A DNA stretch of 64,000 nucleotides from Capra hircus (lineage: Eukaryota > Chordata > Mammalia > Artiodactyla > Bovidae): assembly GCF_001704415.2 (NCBI RefSeq), contig NC_030836.1, positions 26,138,001-26,202,000 of the forward strand. Direction: 5' to 3'. Shown piece after piece: positions 34,480 to 45,737 of this stretch. Under the pieces are notes generated by a model. The model ran no database searches. It saw only the letters and a list, made by a program, of their open reading frames with translations, and had not been told where the DNA came from. How positions within the stretch are numbered: position 1 is the stretch's first letter; each line of letters opens with the position of its first letter. A program made the translations under genes and the position numbers.

Positions 34480-34945
34480 TTTAGGGGTCTGCAGGTACTA
34501 GGAATAAAGTTAGAATCTTACCTTATGGTTCAGGACATAAAAATATCCATATGATAAAATATTGTTCACCAAAATGAAGCAGCTTTAAAAAATACTGATA
34601 CATGCAACAGCAGAGATCAATCTCAAAAACATATTCAGTGAAAGATGCCAGACAAAAAGAACACATAATTTGTGACTACTTGTAAAACATAATCAAAAAG
34701 GGCAAATTCATAGAGACCAAAAATAGATTAATAGTTCCCTAGAGCTTGGGATATCGATGGAAATGACTGGAAATGGACACTTCTTTTTAATATGAAGGAA
34801 AAGTTCTAAAATTAGCCTGTGGTGATTGTTGTACCTCTCTGTAAATACATATTCTTTGTAAAAATATTCTCATTGAGTAGTAACTTTAAGTGGGTATTTT
34901 ATGGCATAGAAATTATATCTCAATAAAACTGTTTAAAATATAAAG
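34480..34945 (+). repeat. Old L1M 3' end, sense, unit 4
   Basis: Same relic as 11,840-12,420: gcaacagcagagatcaatct, agtgaaagatgccagacaaa, tatctcaataaaactgttta. Confidence 0.7.
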
Positions 34946-35499
34946 AAATCATTGCTTGTCAAAAAAATTTAAGCTTTTATGATGATTTGATTCATCACCT
35001 TCATTTTGAAAACAAAAGGAATGAATAAGAAAATGGGTAGAAATGTAAGACTATAATATATTTACTTTTAAAATTAAGACTAAAGTTATTTATTTCATTT
35101 TGTTAGAAATGAACATAAGTTTTAAATGCAGACACTGACATTCAAATCCAAGTTCTGTGATTAAATTTTGGAGTAAATTTTGATAATTATTTAAAGTTTT
35201 CCAGCCTTATTTTTATCTTCAAAAAGAAAGTGATGTCTACTCATATGATTGGTGCAAGGATGAAATAAAGTGTCCTTGAAGAGTTGGCTAAAAAAAAAAA
35301 ACAAGGATATTCTCAGTAAGTAATTGTGATTTCAAAACCAGAGAGACAGAAGACTCTTCTGAATTCCTTAGCATGAAAAAATGACAATGATGATTAGAAT
35401 GTTGTAAATACTTAAAGCATTGTCACTTTTGTGCATTTTGTATTACATCAAAGGAATTTTAGCTATAACATTTAAAATAGATCCATGTGCTTGTTTCAC

Positions 35500-35637
35500 T
35501 GCTGCTGCCGCTGCTGCTGCTCCTGTCGCTTCAGTCGTGTCCGACTCTGTGTGACCCCATGGACAGCGGCCCACCAGGCTCCTCTCTCCACAGGATTCTC
35601 CAGGCAAGAATACTGGAGTGGGTTGCCATTTCCTTCT
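35500..35637 (-). mobile_element. Bov-A SINE monomer, minus strand
   Basis: Begins with tgc triplets and cgcttcagtcgtgtccgact, ends ttgccatttccttctctg. It splits a stretch that is continuous in unit 2 (13,108-13,118). Confidence 0.92.
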
Positions 35638-35667
35638 CTGAATGGCCATTAAAAATAACATGCTCAC

Positions 35668-35891
35668 GTGAATGCTAAGTCGCTTCAGTCGTGTCCATCT
35701 CTTTGCTACTCCATGGACCGTAGCCCACCAGGCTCCTCTATCCATGAGGATTCTCCAGGCAAGAACACTGGAGTGGGATGCCATTTCCTTCTCCAGGGGA
35801 TCTTCCCGACCCAGGGATTGAATCTGTGTCTCCTGTGGCTCCTGCATTGCAGGCGGAATCTTTACCATTGCGCTGCCAGGGAAGCCCAGCG
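35668..35891 (-). mobile_element. Bov-tA SINE, minus strand
   Basis: Antisense body and head, ending cattgcgctgccagggaagc. Flanked by tgctcac at 35,661-35,667 and 35,892-35,898. Confidence 0.93.
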
Positions 35892-36001
35892 TGCTCACAG
35901 TCCTACCTAATTCTACCTTTGTCTGTTCGGATCCTTTGTCTACACAGCAGTCAGTAGACTGATTCTTATAACATAAATTGAACCTAGTTGCAGTAGTTAA
36001 G

Positions 36002-36188
36002 GGCTTCCCAGGTGGCACCAGTGGTAAAGAACCTGCTGGCCAATGCAGGAGAGATGAGACATGGGTTCGATTCTGGGGTTGGAAAGATGCCCTGGAGGAG
36101 GGCATGGCAACAACTGCAGTATTCTTGCCTGGAAAATCCCATGGCTCTTCACAAAGAGTCAAACACGACTGAAGCGACTTGGCATGCA
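36002..36188 (+). mobile_element. Bov-tA SINE, plus strand
   Basis: Head gcttcccaggtggcaccagt and gacatgggttcgattctggg; body ends acgactgaagcgacttggca. Confidence 0.92.
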
Positions 36189-36551
36189 CACACCCACCGT
36201 AAAGAATGCTAATAGAAAGACTAGTAGTGATCTTGAAAATGAAAATGAAGAACAGAGTCTTTAGAAAAGGATAAGATATTAATTGAAGCAGTTGAGAAAG
36301 TGATATTGGGGAACTACACAACTAATTACAGAAAAAAGCAGTTTTGTTAACACCAAATGGAATTGTTGCTTCATTTCTATAAGTGGTTCCTTTCCTAATC
36401 CTCAGCTTTTTTCTTAAACCTAGTTCTTCCAAACACAAAATCACTGGGAAATTTCAAAAATCTGAACTCAATGGATGGCTTTCCACTAGATAAAAATGCC
36501 CAAGTGTCATTGTTAATCTAAGGGATTTGAGAACTGAAAATAAGTAAATGC

Positions 36552-36770
36552 TTTTGGTGCCTCAGACGGTAAAGAATCTGTCTGCAATGTGTGAGACCAG
36601 GGTTTGATCCCTGGTTGAGGAAGATCCCCTGGAGAAGCAAATAGCAACCCACTCCAGTATTCTTGCTTGGAGAATCCCATGGACAGAAGAGCCTGAGGGG
36701 CTACAGTCCATGGGGTTGCAAAGAGTCAGACATGACTGAGTGACTAACATCTTCCTCACTTTTTAAGGTA
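36552..36770 (+). mobile_element. Bov-tA SINE, plus strand
   Basis: Reads gtgcctcagacggtaaagaa, agggtttgatccctggttga, gcaaagagtcagacatgact. The site is empty in units 2 and 3. Confidence 0.92.
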
Positions 36771-37973
36771 ATTACATTTTAATCTAAGAATTAATGAGAT
36801 AGAGACAGTGGGCAGAAGGAGCAGAAAGTCTCCACTCTAATTGCTCCCTCTGTTATACAGACATCCCACATGGGGAGTGGGTCCCAAAGGAACACACAAG
36901 ATATCTATTCTCTCTTCAGGAAATGGATGCCTCTCCTTTTATCAGGGACCAGACTCACTGTTGGCCTGAGTGACTGAATGTGACAAAGAGGTGTCTTCAA
37001 CTTCTCTGGTTTCAGAGCCTGGCCGTCATGTTCCACAGCACCTAAAATAAAGGAAACAGGAGGGTGGATGTGGAGCCTGGATTCCAGCCCACGTCCACTC
37101 TTTCCCTTCCACCTGTAGGTGCCTTCTTTCTAGAGCACTCTCTTCTCCACATCTGATGGGCTATACATACCATAGGCAGGTGAGAGAAGATGGGAATTAG
37201 GTCTATTTGAGTTTGGACTAATATCGACTTTGCAGATTTCATGGATTTTCTTAAGATATTCCCTAATTAATGATGCTGAACCTTAAAAACCTTCATCGGG
37301 ATGGCATTTGTTGTCATATTGCAGACATAATTTCTATTGAGAGACTGAATGTTACATTGAAATGAGATAGCTGTTTTTACTATTGCTAAGTGCCTGTTTT
37401 CCTGATTAAGTATTATCATTTCCATCTTGTCTCAATGTATTCCTACCAGACAGTTTTTAGTTTTCCATTGTTTCTGTTGATGATGCAGAAAACATTTCTG
37501 TGAATCATTTTAATCAATAGGTGATTCCAAACTCCTGTAGGTGCAGGTCAGCCGAAGAGAAACTCCATGTGGAGTAAAAGTGCATTATATCAGAATATTA
37601 GCATCTTGAGTGAATTTTTAAACAAGAGAGAGTAAGAGCAGTCATTACACAGGGGACTTTATATATATACATTAAAGCTTTAATTCTCATAAGAATCATA
37701 AGATATATTATACCATGAACATGGACACAGAGGAGATTTAGAGATTATTTTTCAAAATTTCCCAGGGTTACAGAGTGGGGAGTAGATTTGGAATTGAAAC
37801 TCAGATAAATCCAAGTGTAAGATTTATTCTCTGCTTTCTAGTCTATTCTGCCTGTTGTGTCATCTCTTATTTTTCTGAGGAAACAATGGCTGAATGTCAC
37901 TTATTAATTAGTAAGGACTGGACTGACTCCCATCTAGAAGTTTTTTATGTATAGTATATAGATGTTATCCCTT

Positions 37974-37983
37974 TCCCCTGGGT
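37974..37983 (+). promoter_or_regulatory. EBF (Olf1)-like motif upstream of copy 4
   Basis: TCCCCTGGGT, same position relative to the ATG as in copy 2. The copy 3 counterpart at 27,770-27,779 is TCCCGTGGAT, which does not fit. The predicted splice acceptor lies downstream, so the motif could be in the intron or in a short promoter. Confidence 0.25.
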
Positions 37984-38065
37984 CTTGTGCAGGTGTTACT
38001 GTTTTGGGAAAAGCCCATCTCAGTGAGACCACTGTCTGACCTTCCAGGTGTGACTAGATGTGAAG

Positions 38066-38995
38066 ATGAGGAATCACACTCCAGTAACCGAGTTCCTCCT
38101 CATGGGAATCCCTCACACACAGGGGCTGGAACACGCGCTCTTTGTCTTCTTCCTCGCCTTCTACCTGCTCACTCTTGTGGGGAACCTGCTCATTCTCCTG
38201 GCCACCCTCACTTCCTCCAACCTCCACACCCCCATGTATTTCTTCCTGGGCAACCTGTCAGTGTTTGACATCTTTTTCCCTTCCGTGAGTTCCCCCAAAA
38301 TGATGCTCTACCTTCTGGGGCAAAGCCAGACCATCTCTTACCAGGGCTGCGCCTGCCAGCTCTTCTTTTATCACTTCCTGGGCTGCACGGAGTGTTTCCT
38401 GTACACTGTGATGGCCTATGACCGCTTTGCCGCCATCTGTCACCCCTTGCGGTACACGGCCATCATGAACCCCAGGGTGTGTGCCATCCTGACTCTGAGC
38501 ACCTGGATGGGGAGCAGTGTGCATGCGTCTGTCCTCACATTTCTTGTGTTTAAGTTACCTTACTGTGGCCCCAAGGAGGTGGGCAATTTCTTCTGTGACA
38601 TCCCGGTGGTGCTGCCCCTGGCCTGTGCAGACACCTCTCTAGCTCACAGGGTGAGTGTCACCAACGTAGGTGTTGTGGCACTCCTCTGTTTCCTTCTTGT
38701 CCTCATTTCTTATACTCGCATCGTTATCTCTATATTGAGAATCAGCTCCTCAGAAGGGAGGCACAGAGCCTTCTCCACCTGCAGTGCCCACCTGACTTCC
38801 GTCCTGCTCTTCTATGGACCTGTGATCCTCATTTATCTCCGGCCTGCCTCCAGCCCTTGGCTGGATTCTGTGGTTCCGTTGTTCAATAATATTGTTAACC
38901 CTTCCCTGAATCCTTTGATATACAGCTTGAGAAACAAGGATGTGAAGTTGGCTCTGAGAAAAGCACTAATCCGAGTACATACTTGTGGACCATAA
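38066..38995 (+). CDS. Olfactory receptor, OR10D-like, array copy 4 (intact, 309 aa)
   Basis: Fourth and last array member. The open frame has every OR signature in place: N3-H-T5 glycosylation site, PMYFFL, MAYDRF, SY, RAFSTCSAH, NPLIY and the four extracellular cysteines C95, C167, C177 and C187. Residues 1-193 equal copy 3. At 194-195 it carries the H-R pair of copy 2, and at 271-273 the PLF of copy 1, so it is a mosaic of the other copies. One codon is missing near the C-terminus (ALIRVHT instead of ALIQGVHT). The start ATG is at 38,066, with acceptor AG at 38,046-38,047. An EBF-like motif lies at 37,974-37,983. The ligand is unknown. Confidence 0.95.
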   Translation: MRNHTPVTEFLLMGIPHTQGLEHALFVFFLAFYLLTLVGNLLILLATLTSSNLHTPMYFFLGNLSVFDIFFPSVSSPKMMLYLLGQSQTISYQGCACQLFFYHFLGCTECFLYTVMAYDRFAAICHPLRYTAIMNPRVCAILTLSTWMGSSVHASVLTFLVFKLPYCGPKEVGNFFCDIPVVLPLACADTSLAHRVSVTNVGVVALLCFLLVLISYTRIVISILRISSSEGRHRAFSTCSAHLTSVLLFYGPVILIYLRPASSPWLDSVVPLFNNIVNPSLNPLIYSLRNKDVKLALRKALIRVHTCGP

Positions 38996-41440
38996 AGTAC
39001 TATGTCATTATCTGTGCTTACAGATTTGCCTTGCCTTTATATGCGGCATGTGGTCTCTGAAACCAGCTGGGGTGAATGACTAGGTGGCATCTGGGATAAA
39101 TAGGTTGAATGGATTTTTTTGTCATTAACATGCATATATTTATATAAATTTGTATTCAAGAAAATCTTTGTGGCACTTACCATGTCCCAGGTACTATGCT
39201 ATGCACTTTATAAACACTGACACATGTTATTATGAGAATTTTCATATAGAGTAGATGCTATTATCCCAGTATACAGAGGAGTGTATTAACACACTGAGAG
39301 GTTAAGGCACTCCTGCAGTGTCTCAGAGATAGAAATTTGCTGAGCTAGGATGTGAATGCAAGGGTTTTAACTTTGTGCTAATAATGTTGCCTCTGTATTG
39401 TCATAATTAGAGCACATGTGCTTACTCTTCCAGCAACTTCTTTTCAGTTTGCATGGAGTAGTTTTCATTTTTCCAAAAAGAAATCAGTTGTCTACTCAAT
39501 TCATTCCATTAAATTTATCACTTTGTCATCTATGCTGTGATGACTGTTATGTACTTAAGTCTGATATAAAGAAATTCAGTTATGTTTCAGAAACCAGAAA
39601 TGTGCTAATCTATCTTGTGACAGGTATTTTCATCGATTCCCTAGACTTAGGTCGGTGTATCTGCTCTTTGTGACCGCGCTTTGAATTCTGTAGTATGAAT
39701 GCAGATTTTCTACATTAAATCAAAGACGGGGTTTGATTTCCAGAATTCCTGGACCCTCAAAAATAGTAATCATTTTTTTTCCTTTTGAAAATAAATAGAT
39801 TTGAAGAAAATAGGAAAACTGTAAAAAATAAAGTGACTAGAAATTACAAATTAACCCTACCACCTAAATAATAATCACCATTAACATTCTGACATTTCTG
39901 CTATCTCTTTAATGAGTGACTAAATTGGAACTAAATTTTCTAAAATCCTATGTGATCCATATATCTATCTACATATGTGTATTTATACATTTGAAATCAT
40001 ATTATATATATATATGTATATAATCCTTGTTTATTTTAAGAGTGTATCCAAACTTTTCCATTGCCACAATTTTTAACCAGTTTTATTGTGATATATTTCA
40101 TATGCTAGAGAATTCACCCATTTAAATTATAGGAGTCAGTGTATTTTTTAGTATATTCACAGAGTGTCCACCATCACCATGGTCAATTTTTAGAATATTT
40201 TTATCATCACAAAAAGATATCGTATACCTTTTACAGATCACCTTCTCATTACCTCCATCAATTTCAGCTCTAAGCAACCATTAATCTACTTTCTATAACG
40301 ATAGGTTTGCCTGTTCTGGACATTTGATATAAATAGAATCACATACAATGTGTTTTTTGTGACTGATTTGTTTAACTTAGCATAATGTTTTCAAGGTTCA
40401 TCCATGTTGTAGCAGGTTCATTTCCCCCTTGCCCCCATTTCTTATCTTATGTGTCTGAATGTCCCTAGTTCCTATAGATTCTGAGGTCACTATATATTAT
40501 TAAATACATGTGTATTTATGATTGTACTATCTTCTTAGAAGATTAAGCCTTTTATTATTGTAAAATATTCCTTTTTATCTCTAGTAACATTTTGTGTTTT
40601 AAAGTCTATTTTGTCTGTTAGTCTAACCACTTCAACTCCCTTGCTGTTGCTGTTTGCATGATATCCCTTTTTCTATGCATTTGTTTTCTTTCTGTTTGTA
40701 TCTTTGAATCTAAAGTGTGTCTCCTGTAGACAGAATGTATTAGGAAAATTTTTTTTCTGCTCCAGTTTGACAATCTCTGTCTTTTGATTGAATTTTAATT
40801 CATTCACATTTTAATGTTAATATAGATATAGTTGGATTTATATTTGCTATTTTACCTGTTTTTTGTGTTCTATGCTCATTCTGTGTCTTTTTTGTTCCTC
40901 TAGTTCTCTTTTAAAAACTGACTTTATGAAATAGAATTTTGATTTACTTAATGAGTTTTTCACTATTTTGTTTGAGTTATTACCTTAATAGTTGCTCCGG
41001 GATTACCATCTTATATCTTAACATCACGATCAGTTTCAAATGTATACTAAATAAATTCCAGAGCAATATAGAGACACTACTTCTATATATCTCTACTCAA
41101 TTCCCCCTCTTTTTTTGGTATTGTTGTTAGACATATTGCATCTATGAATGCTATAATTCCAACAACACATGTTATAATTATTGCTTTATATAAGTTTATG
41201 GTTTTTAAGAAACTGGGGGAAGTATGTAAAGCAACTGTGTATTTATAGCTTTTGTTATAATAACCTTCTTACTTATTTTTGGCTTTCACCATTTGTTTCT
41301 GTGCTTTTGAGTTATCGTGTCATTTTATTTGCCCAATACAGACTTTCTCCCATCCAACTCTTATTTGATATTATTGGCAAGTATATTACAATTATATGTA
41401 TATATATTGCATGCATATATATATATCAGTTTATATCAGT
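38996..41440 (+). repeat. Duplicated unit, 3' flank of OR copy 4 (right end of the array)
   Basis: Matches the other 3' flanks from the stop codon to about 41,440 (for example aataaccttcttacttattt at 41,260 against the unit 2 site near 22,380). Beyond that it diverges at a TA-rich run (41,395-41,450), which marks the array boundary. No other gene. Confidence 0.75.
39144..39405 (-). repeat. MIR SINE relic, unit 4
   Basis: Antisense MIR: acttaccatgtcccaggtac, tatgctatgcactttataaa, gctgagctaggatgtgaatg. Confidence 0.78.
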
Positions 41441-42080
41441 ATATATATCAGTTTATCTTCAAGTTTGTTCATTCTTTTTTATGCCAATTTAAGTTTACCT
41501 TTGATTCCCTCTAATAAATTGTTTATTTCAGTAATTGTACATTTCTACTCCAGAACTTCCATTCGGTTCTTATAATTTCTAGCCATTGATATTCTCTATT
41601 TGATCTAACATTGTTAGTACACATTCCTTTGCTTAATTATGGCTTCCTTCAGTTATTTGAACATATTTATAAGGACAATTTTGAAATATTTTCCTATTAA
41701 AATTTGACATTTCATTAGTCTCATAGGCAGCTTTTTTGCCTGCTTTTTTCCCCTGCACTATGAATCATACTTTTCTGTCTCTTTGTATGTTAATTTTTTG
41801 TTGAAAACTGGATATTTCAGATAATATATTTTAGCAACACTAGGTACTAGTCCCTGCCTCCCTCCAGAGCATGTTAGTTTTTTGATTAGAGGCCGACTGA
41901 ATAATTTTAATGAATTCTTTCCTTTCCCCTGCAGTGTTAAACCTCTCAGGATGTTGTTCCTCAAGGTGAGGTAAAAGCCTGAGTATGCCCACAGCCATCC
42001 TCAATACTGGTATTGGCAGGGCTCACTTTGATGGATTCTTTCCCTGACCACATCCTTTTGTGGAAATGTGTGTATGTGCA
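40045..42080 (-). repeat. Ancient L1-like antisense sequence, unit 4 and beyond
   Basis: The first part is the shared L1M 3' UTR (ttattgtgatatatttcata; catccatgttgtagcaggtt). The part after 41,440 is also old-L1-like: tctctttgtatgttaatttt, tgttgaaaactggatatttc. TA microsatellites lie at 39,994-40,022 and 41,395-41,450. No gene. Confidence 0.5.
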
Positions 42081-42209
42081 CACCCATTACTATTCCTAAG
42101 GCAGAAGAATGTAATAATAATGGTGATTTATTCAAGGTCATTCTGGATGAGGAAATAGGAAAGAATAGAAACAATTTATGAGAACACTTTACTCATATAG
42201 TAAAGTGTA

Positions 42210-42395
42210 AAAAAGCACTTAATTAGGACCCAGAAAAATATCTGGATTCTACCTGGCTTCACTGATAATAATACCCTGTGTGGTCCTGAACAAGTCATTT
42301 TATTCTGTGACCTTGGTTTCCAACATTTATGAAATGAAGCTGTTGGACTAGATTATCTTTAAGCATTCTTTCACATCTGAAATTGTGTACCATCA
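42210..42395 (+). repeat. MIR-family SINE relic
   Basis: Sense MIR pattern: gtggtcctgaacaagtcatt, then ttggtttccaacatttatga, and ttggactagattatctttaa. Diverged. Confidence 0.6.
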
Positions 42396-42736
42396 AAGGA
42401 ACTATTATTTAGAAGCATGTGGTCATGGGTTAAGGGGAAAAAAGGTGCCCAGAGGCCTCCTAGTTTCTGATTTTGGCGAGGCAATGACTGCCATTTGCAG
42501 TACTGCCTTTTTTTAAAAAATAAAAATAATATTAAGATATAATTGCCATGCAACCCTGTGTAAGCTTAAGGTGTATGTGGTGATTTGATTCATTTATATG
42601 GTGCAATATGATCACCACGATAGCATTAAGTAATACTTCTCTCAAGTCATTTAATTATCCTTTCATTTTTTCCTGGTGAGAACAACTGTGCTCTCTGTTT
42701 AGAATTCAGCCCTTGAGACTGGCCTCTGAAGCAAGG

Positions 42737-42913
42737 CTTCCCTAGTGGCTCAGCTATAAAGAATCCGGGTGCAATGAGAGAGACTTGGGTTTGATCCCTG
42801 GGTTGGGAAGATCCCCTAGACAAGGGAACAGCTACCCACAGCAGTATTCTGGCCTGGAGAATTCCATGGACTGTATAGTTGCAAAGAGTCAACTACTGAG
42901 AGACTTTCACTTT
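42737..42913 (+). mobile_element. Bov-tA SINE, plus strand
   Basis: Reads aggcttccctagtggctcag, gggtttgatccctgggttgg, gttgcaaagagtcaactact. Confidence 0.9.
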
Positions 42914-42999
42914 CTGAAGCAAGGTAAAATTCCTCATATTGGCCAGAAGATGACACTGTTGGGGCACTGATGAGCTAGATTCTTCTCTGTATCGATTTA

Positions 43000-43118
43000 G
43001 GCTGCAAAAAAGATGGCTGAGTCCCTTCACTGTTCACCTGAAACTACCATAACATTGTTTATGGCTATACCCCAATACAAAGTGTTTTTGGTGTTAAAAA
43101 AAGAAAAATTTTAAAAAA
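43000..43118 (+). mobile_element. Ruminant L1-type 3' end, plus strand
   Basis: Reads gatggctgagtcccttcact, gttcacctgaaactaccata, ggctataccccaatacaaag, followed by an A-rich tail. Confidence 0.65.
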
Positions 43119-44605
43119 GGAGATAGTCTAAAAAAAAATAGATCTCAGAACTGAATTGATAGGATAAAGAATGGTTGAAATGATGATTAGAACTGTGGGA
43201 GAGAGGTCTGTGAAGCTCATGGCTTCCTGATGACACTATCATGTGTGAATATCTTTCTGGAGCAGTGGTTTCAGATAAGTGATTGTTACATGTTGTTGTC
43301 AGTATATGCACTGTTTGTGTATAGAGATTAGATACAAGAGGTAATATAGGTAAGAGAGAAAGTCTTGATGAAAATGGCTGGCAGAAGTCACAGGGCCCTG
43401 CATTTCATTTACAGAAGCCAGAAAACCCCCATTCTGATATTAATACATGTATTCCCCCTCCAACTCCCAGCTAACTGAGAAGAGAACTGAACATTTTCCT
43501 TGTCATAGAAAAGGACTTGATCTCCTTTATTAAGAAGCCCCAGGGAATTAACTTTGCATAGAAATTGTGTTGATGACATGATACCAAGTATTAATTTCAA
43601 CAAAAGGAAACAACAGAGGAACTTTGGTAGCTACAGAATATTATTACTATTTCATGACATAAATATTGATAAAATTTATACTAAATCGGAAAGTTTTATG
43701 TTTTGGAAAGAGAAAAGCACCCGTACTTTTGTCTTATTTAGTTTCAGAGGCAGAAACTGAACTGCTCCTATCTTTCTCACTCCCTTTTCCTTTTCTATGC
43801 TGGTTTTACATAACTCATCTTTTTTTTTTTCTAAAACAGTTCTGACATAAATATAAATCTTTCTATTCTCCAAGCTCAAAGTGCTGAGTAGACTTGAAAC
43901 TGATAAATGCAAGAAACAGTTTAATAATTTTTCCTCCACTGTAATCCTTGGTTGCAAGTATGAACAATTATATTTTTGTTTCATTTATTTTCCTTTACTC
44001 TCCTACTATTTCTCATATTCAAACTTTTAAGATTTTCTTTGCGCTAACTGGTTAAACTCTTGAATTTAGCCTTGAAAATCTTGCTGCTTCTATTAGCAAT
44101 CACTAGCAAAGGGAATCTCAAAAAAATGAAAGGGAGAAAAGGTTCCCTTTTTTTCCTTTAACTGTAGTAATTGACACCATTCTGTTTTGTCAACCTCCTT
44201 TTGACAAAATGTTAAATAAAAGCATTCACAAAATTCTGTCTTAAGAAAATGCATAGTGCTGCATTTCTGTCTTTGATTTTTATAAAATTTCTCCTGTAAG
44301 CATTACTTTAATAATGGAAATTTTTAGGACATCCATCTGGAATGGAGAAATTTTCCTATCCTCTAAAATGCAGCCTTTAATGTCTAAAACATTTGGTTTT
44401 CTAATTGGCTTTTAGTTGATAAGTTGTTATGTTCATTTTTGTATTTAAATGTGAATTTTTATTCTTTTGGAAATATAAATTACTCTAGATATATATTATT
44501 AGGCAAAATTGCTCTCTTATTCTCCCCATATTCATGAAGGTATAGTATAAACCTACTATTCCAATATGTTCTCCATTTAAACAAAGGCTTTGAAATATTT
44601 TGTCT
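43119..44605. other. Single-copy non-coding stretch
   Basis: A/T-rich sequence with scattered stops in all frames. No open frame with family resemblance and no repeat I recognise. Confidence 0.5.
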
Positions 44606-44812
44606 CTCTCTTTTTTTAAAATATAAATTTATTTATTTTAATTGGAGGTTAATTACTTTACAATATTGTATTGGTAATAAGCACAAGTCCTAGTGGGTCG
44701 CTATGGAGTCCTACATGCTTCTCCTTTTGCTCTTGAAGGATGCGAGTAACCAGGTAAGGAAAGAAGCAGGGGTGGCGCCGTCTTCCTCTTCCCATCTTCT
44801 TGGATGGGATAC
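44606..44812 (-). other. L1 3' terminus joined to an unidentified G/C-richer segment with an open minus-strand frame
   Basis: 44,606-44,676 is the antisense bovine L1 terminus (aattggaggttaattacttt). From 44,680 to about 44,800 the base composition changes. The minus strand has an uninterrupted frame of about 40 codons beginning MGRGRRRHPCFFPYLVTRIL, immediately followed on that strand by the L1 end. The plus strand shows a donor-like ccaggtaagg at 44,750-44,759. I do not recognise the segment; it may be a template-switch chimera or an exon scrap. Confidence 0.45.
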
Positions 44813-45737
44813 GAAAAGGAGTACATCAAGGCTGTATACTGTCACCCTGCTTATTTAACTTATATGCAGAATACATCATGAGAAACGCTGGGCTGGAAGA
44901 AGCACAAGGTGGAATCAAGATTGCCGGGAGAAATATCAAGAACCTCAGATATGCAGATGACACCACCCTTATGGCAGAAAGTGAACAGGAACTAAAAAGC
45001 CTCTTGATGAAAGTGAAAGAGGAGAGTGAAAAAGTTGACGTAAAGCTCAACATTCAGAAAACGAAGATCATGGCATCCGGTCCCATCACTTCATGGGAAA
45101 TAGATGGGGAAACATTGGAATCAGTGTCAGACTTTATTTTTTGGGGCTCCAAAATCACTGCAGATGGTGACTGCAGCCATGAAATTAAAAGATGTTTACT
45201 CCTTGGAAGGAAAGTTATGACCAACCTGGATAGCATATTCAAAAGCAGAGACATTACTTTGCCAACAAAGGTCCATCTAGTCAAGGCAATGGTTTTTCCA
45301 GTGGTCATGTATGGATGTGAGAGTTGGACTGTGAAGAAAGCTGAGTGCTGAAGAACTGATGCTTTTGAACTGTGGTGTTGGAAAAGACTCTTGAGAGTCT
45401 CTCGGTCTGCAAGGAGATCCAACCAGTCCATTCTGAAGATCAGCCCTGGGATTTCTTTGGAAGGAATGATGCTAAGGCTGAAACTCCAGTACTTTGGCCA
45501 CCTGATGCAAAGAGTTGACTCATTGGTAAAGACTCTGATGCTGGGAGGGATTGGGGGCAGGAGGAGAAGGGGACGACTGAGGATGAGATGGCTGGATGGC
45601 ATCAGCAACTCGATGGACGTGAGTCTGAGTGAACTGCGGGAGTTGGTGATGGACAGGGAGGCCTGGCGTGCTGTGATTCATGGGGTGGCAAAGAATCAGA
45701 CATGATTGAGTGACTGAACTAACTGACTGACTGACCC
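44813..45737 (+). mobile_element. BovB LINE, 5'-truncated, plus strand
   Basis: Sense RT C-terminal half, open from GVHQGCILSPCLFNLYAEYI (about 44,818) through the YADD box to EKVDVKLNIQKTKIMASGP, closing in a stop after KKAEC near 45,350. The 3' end carries ctgaactaactgactgactg. Well preserved, thus fairly young. Confidence 0.93.

Larger units (their letters stand above)
33590..38065 (+). repeat. Duplicated unit, 5' flank of OR copy 4
   Basis: Matches 11,390-15,274. It contains a BovB, an L1 3' end and four Bov-A/Bov-tA SINEs. The last 130 bases resemble copy 2 more than copies 1 and 3. No other gene. Confidence 0.8.

Noticed and set aside
35443..36321. A 292-codon minus-strand frame
   Set aside because: It runs through three SINEs and A/T-rich flank; the residues are translations of Bov-A and Bov-tA.
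44800..45351. A long intact open frame (183 codons) with an RT signature
   Set aside because: It is the C-terminal part of a truncated BovB, not a host gene.
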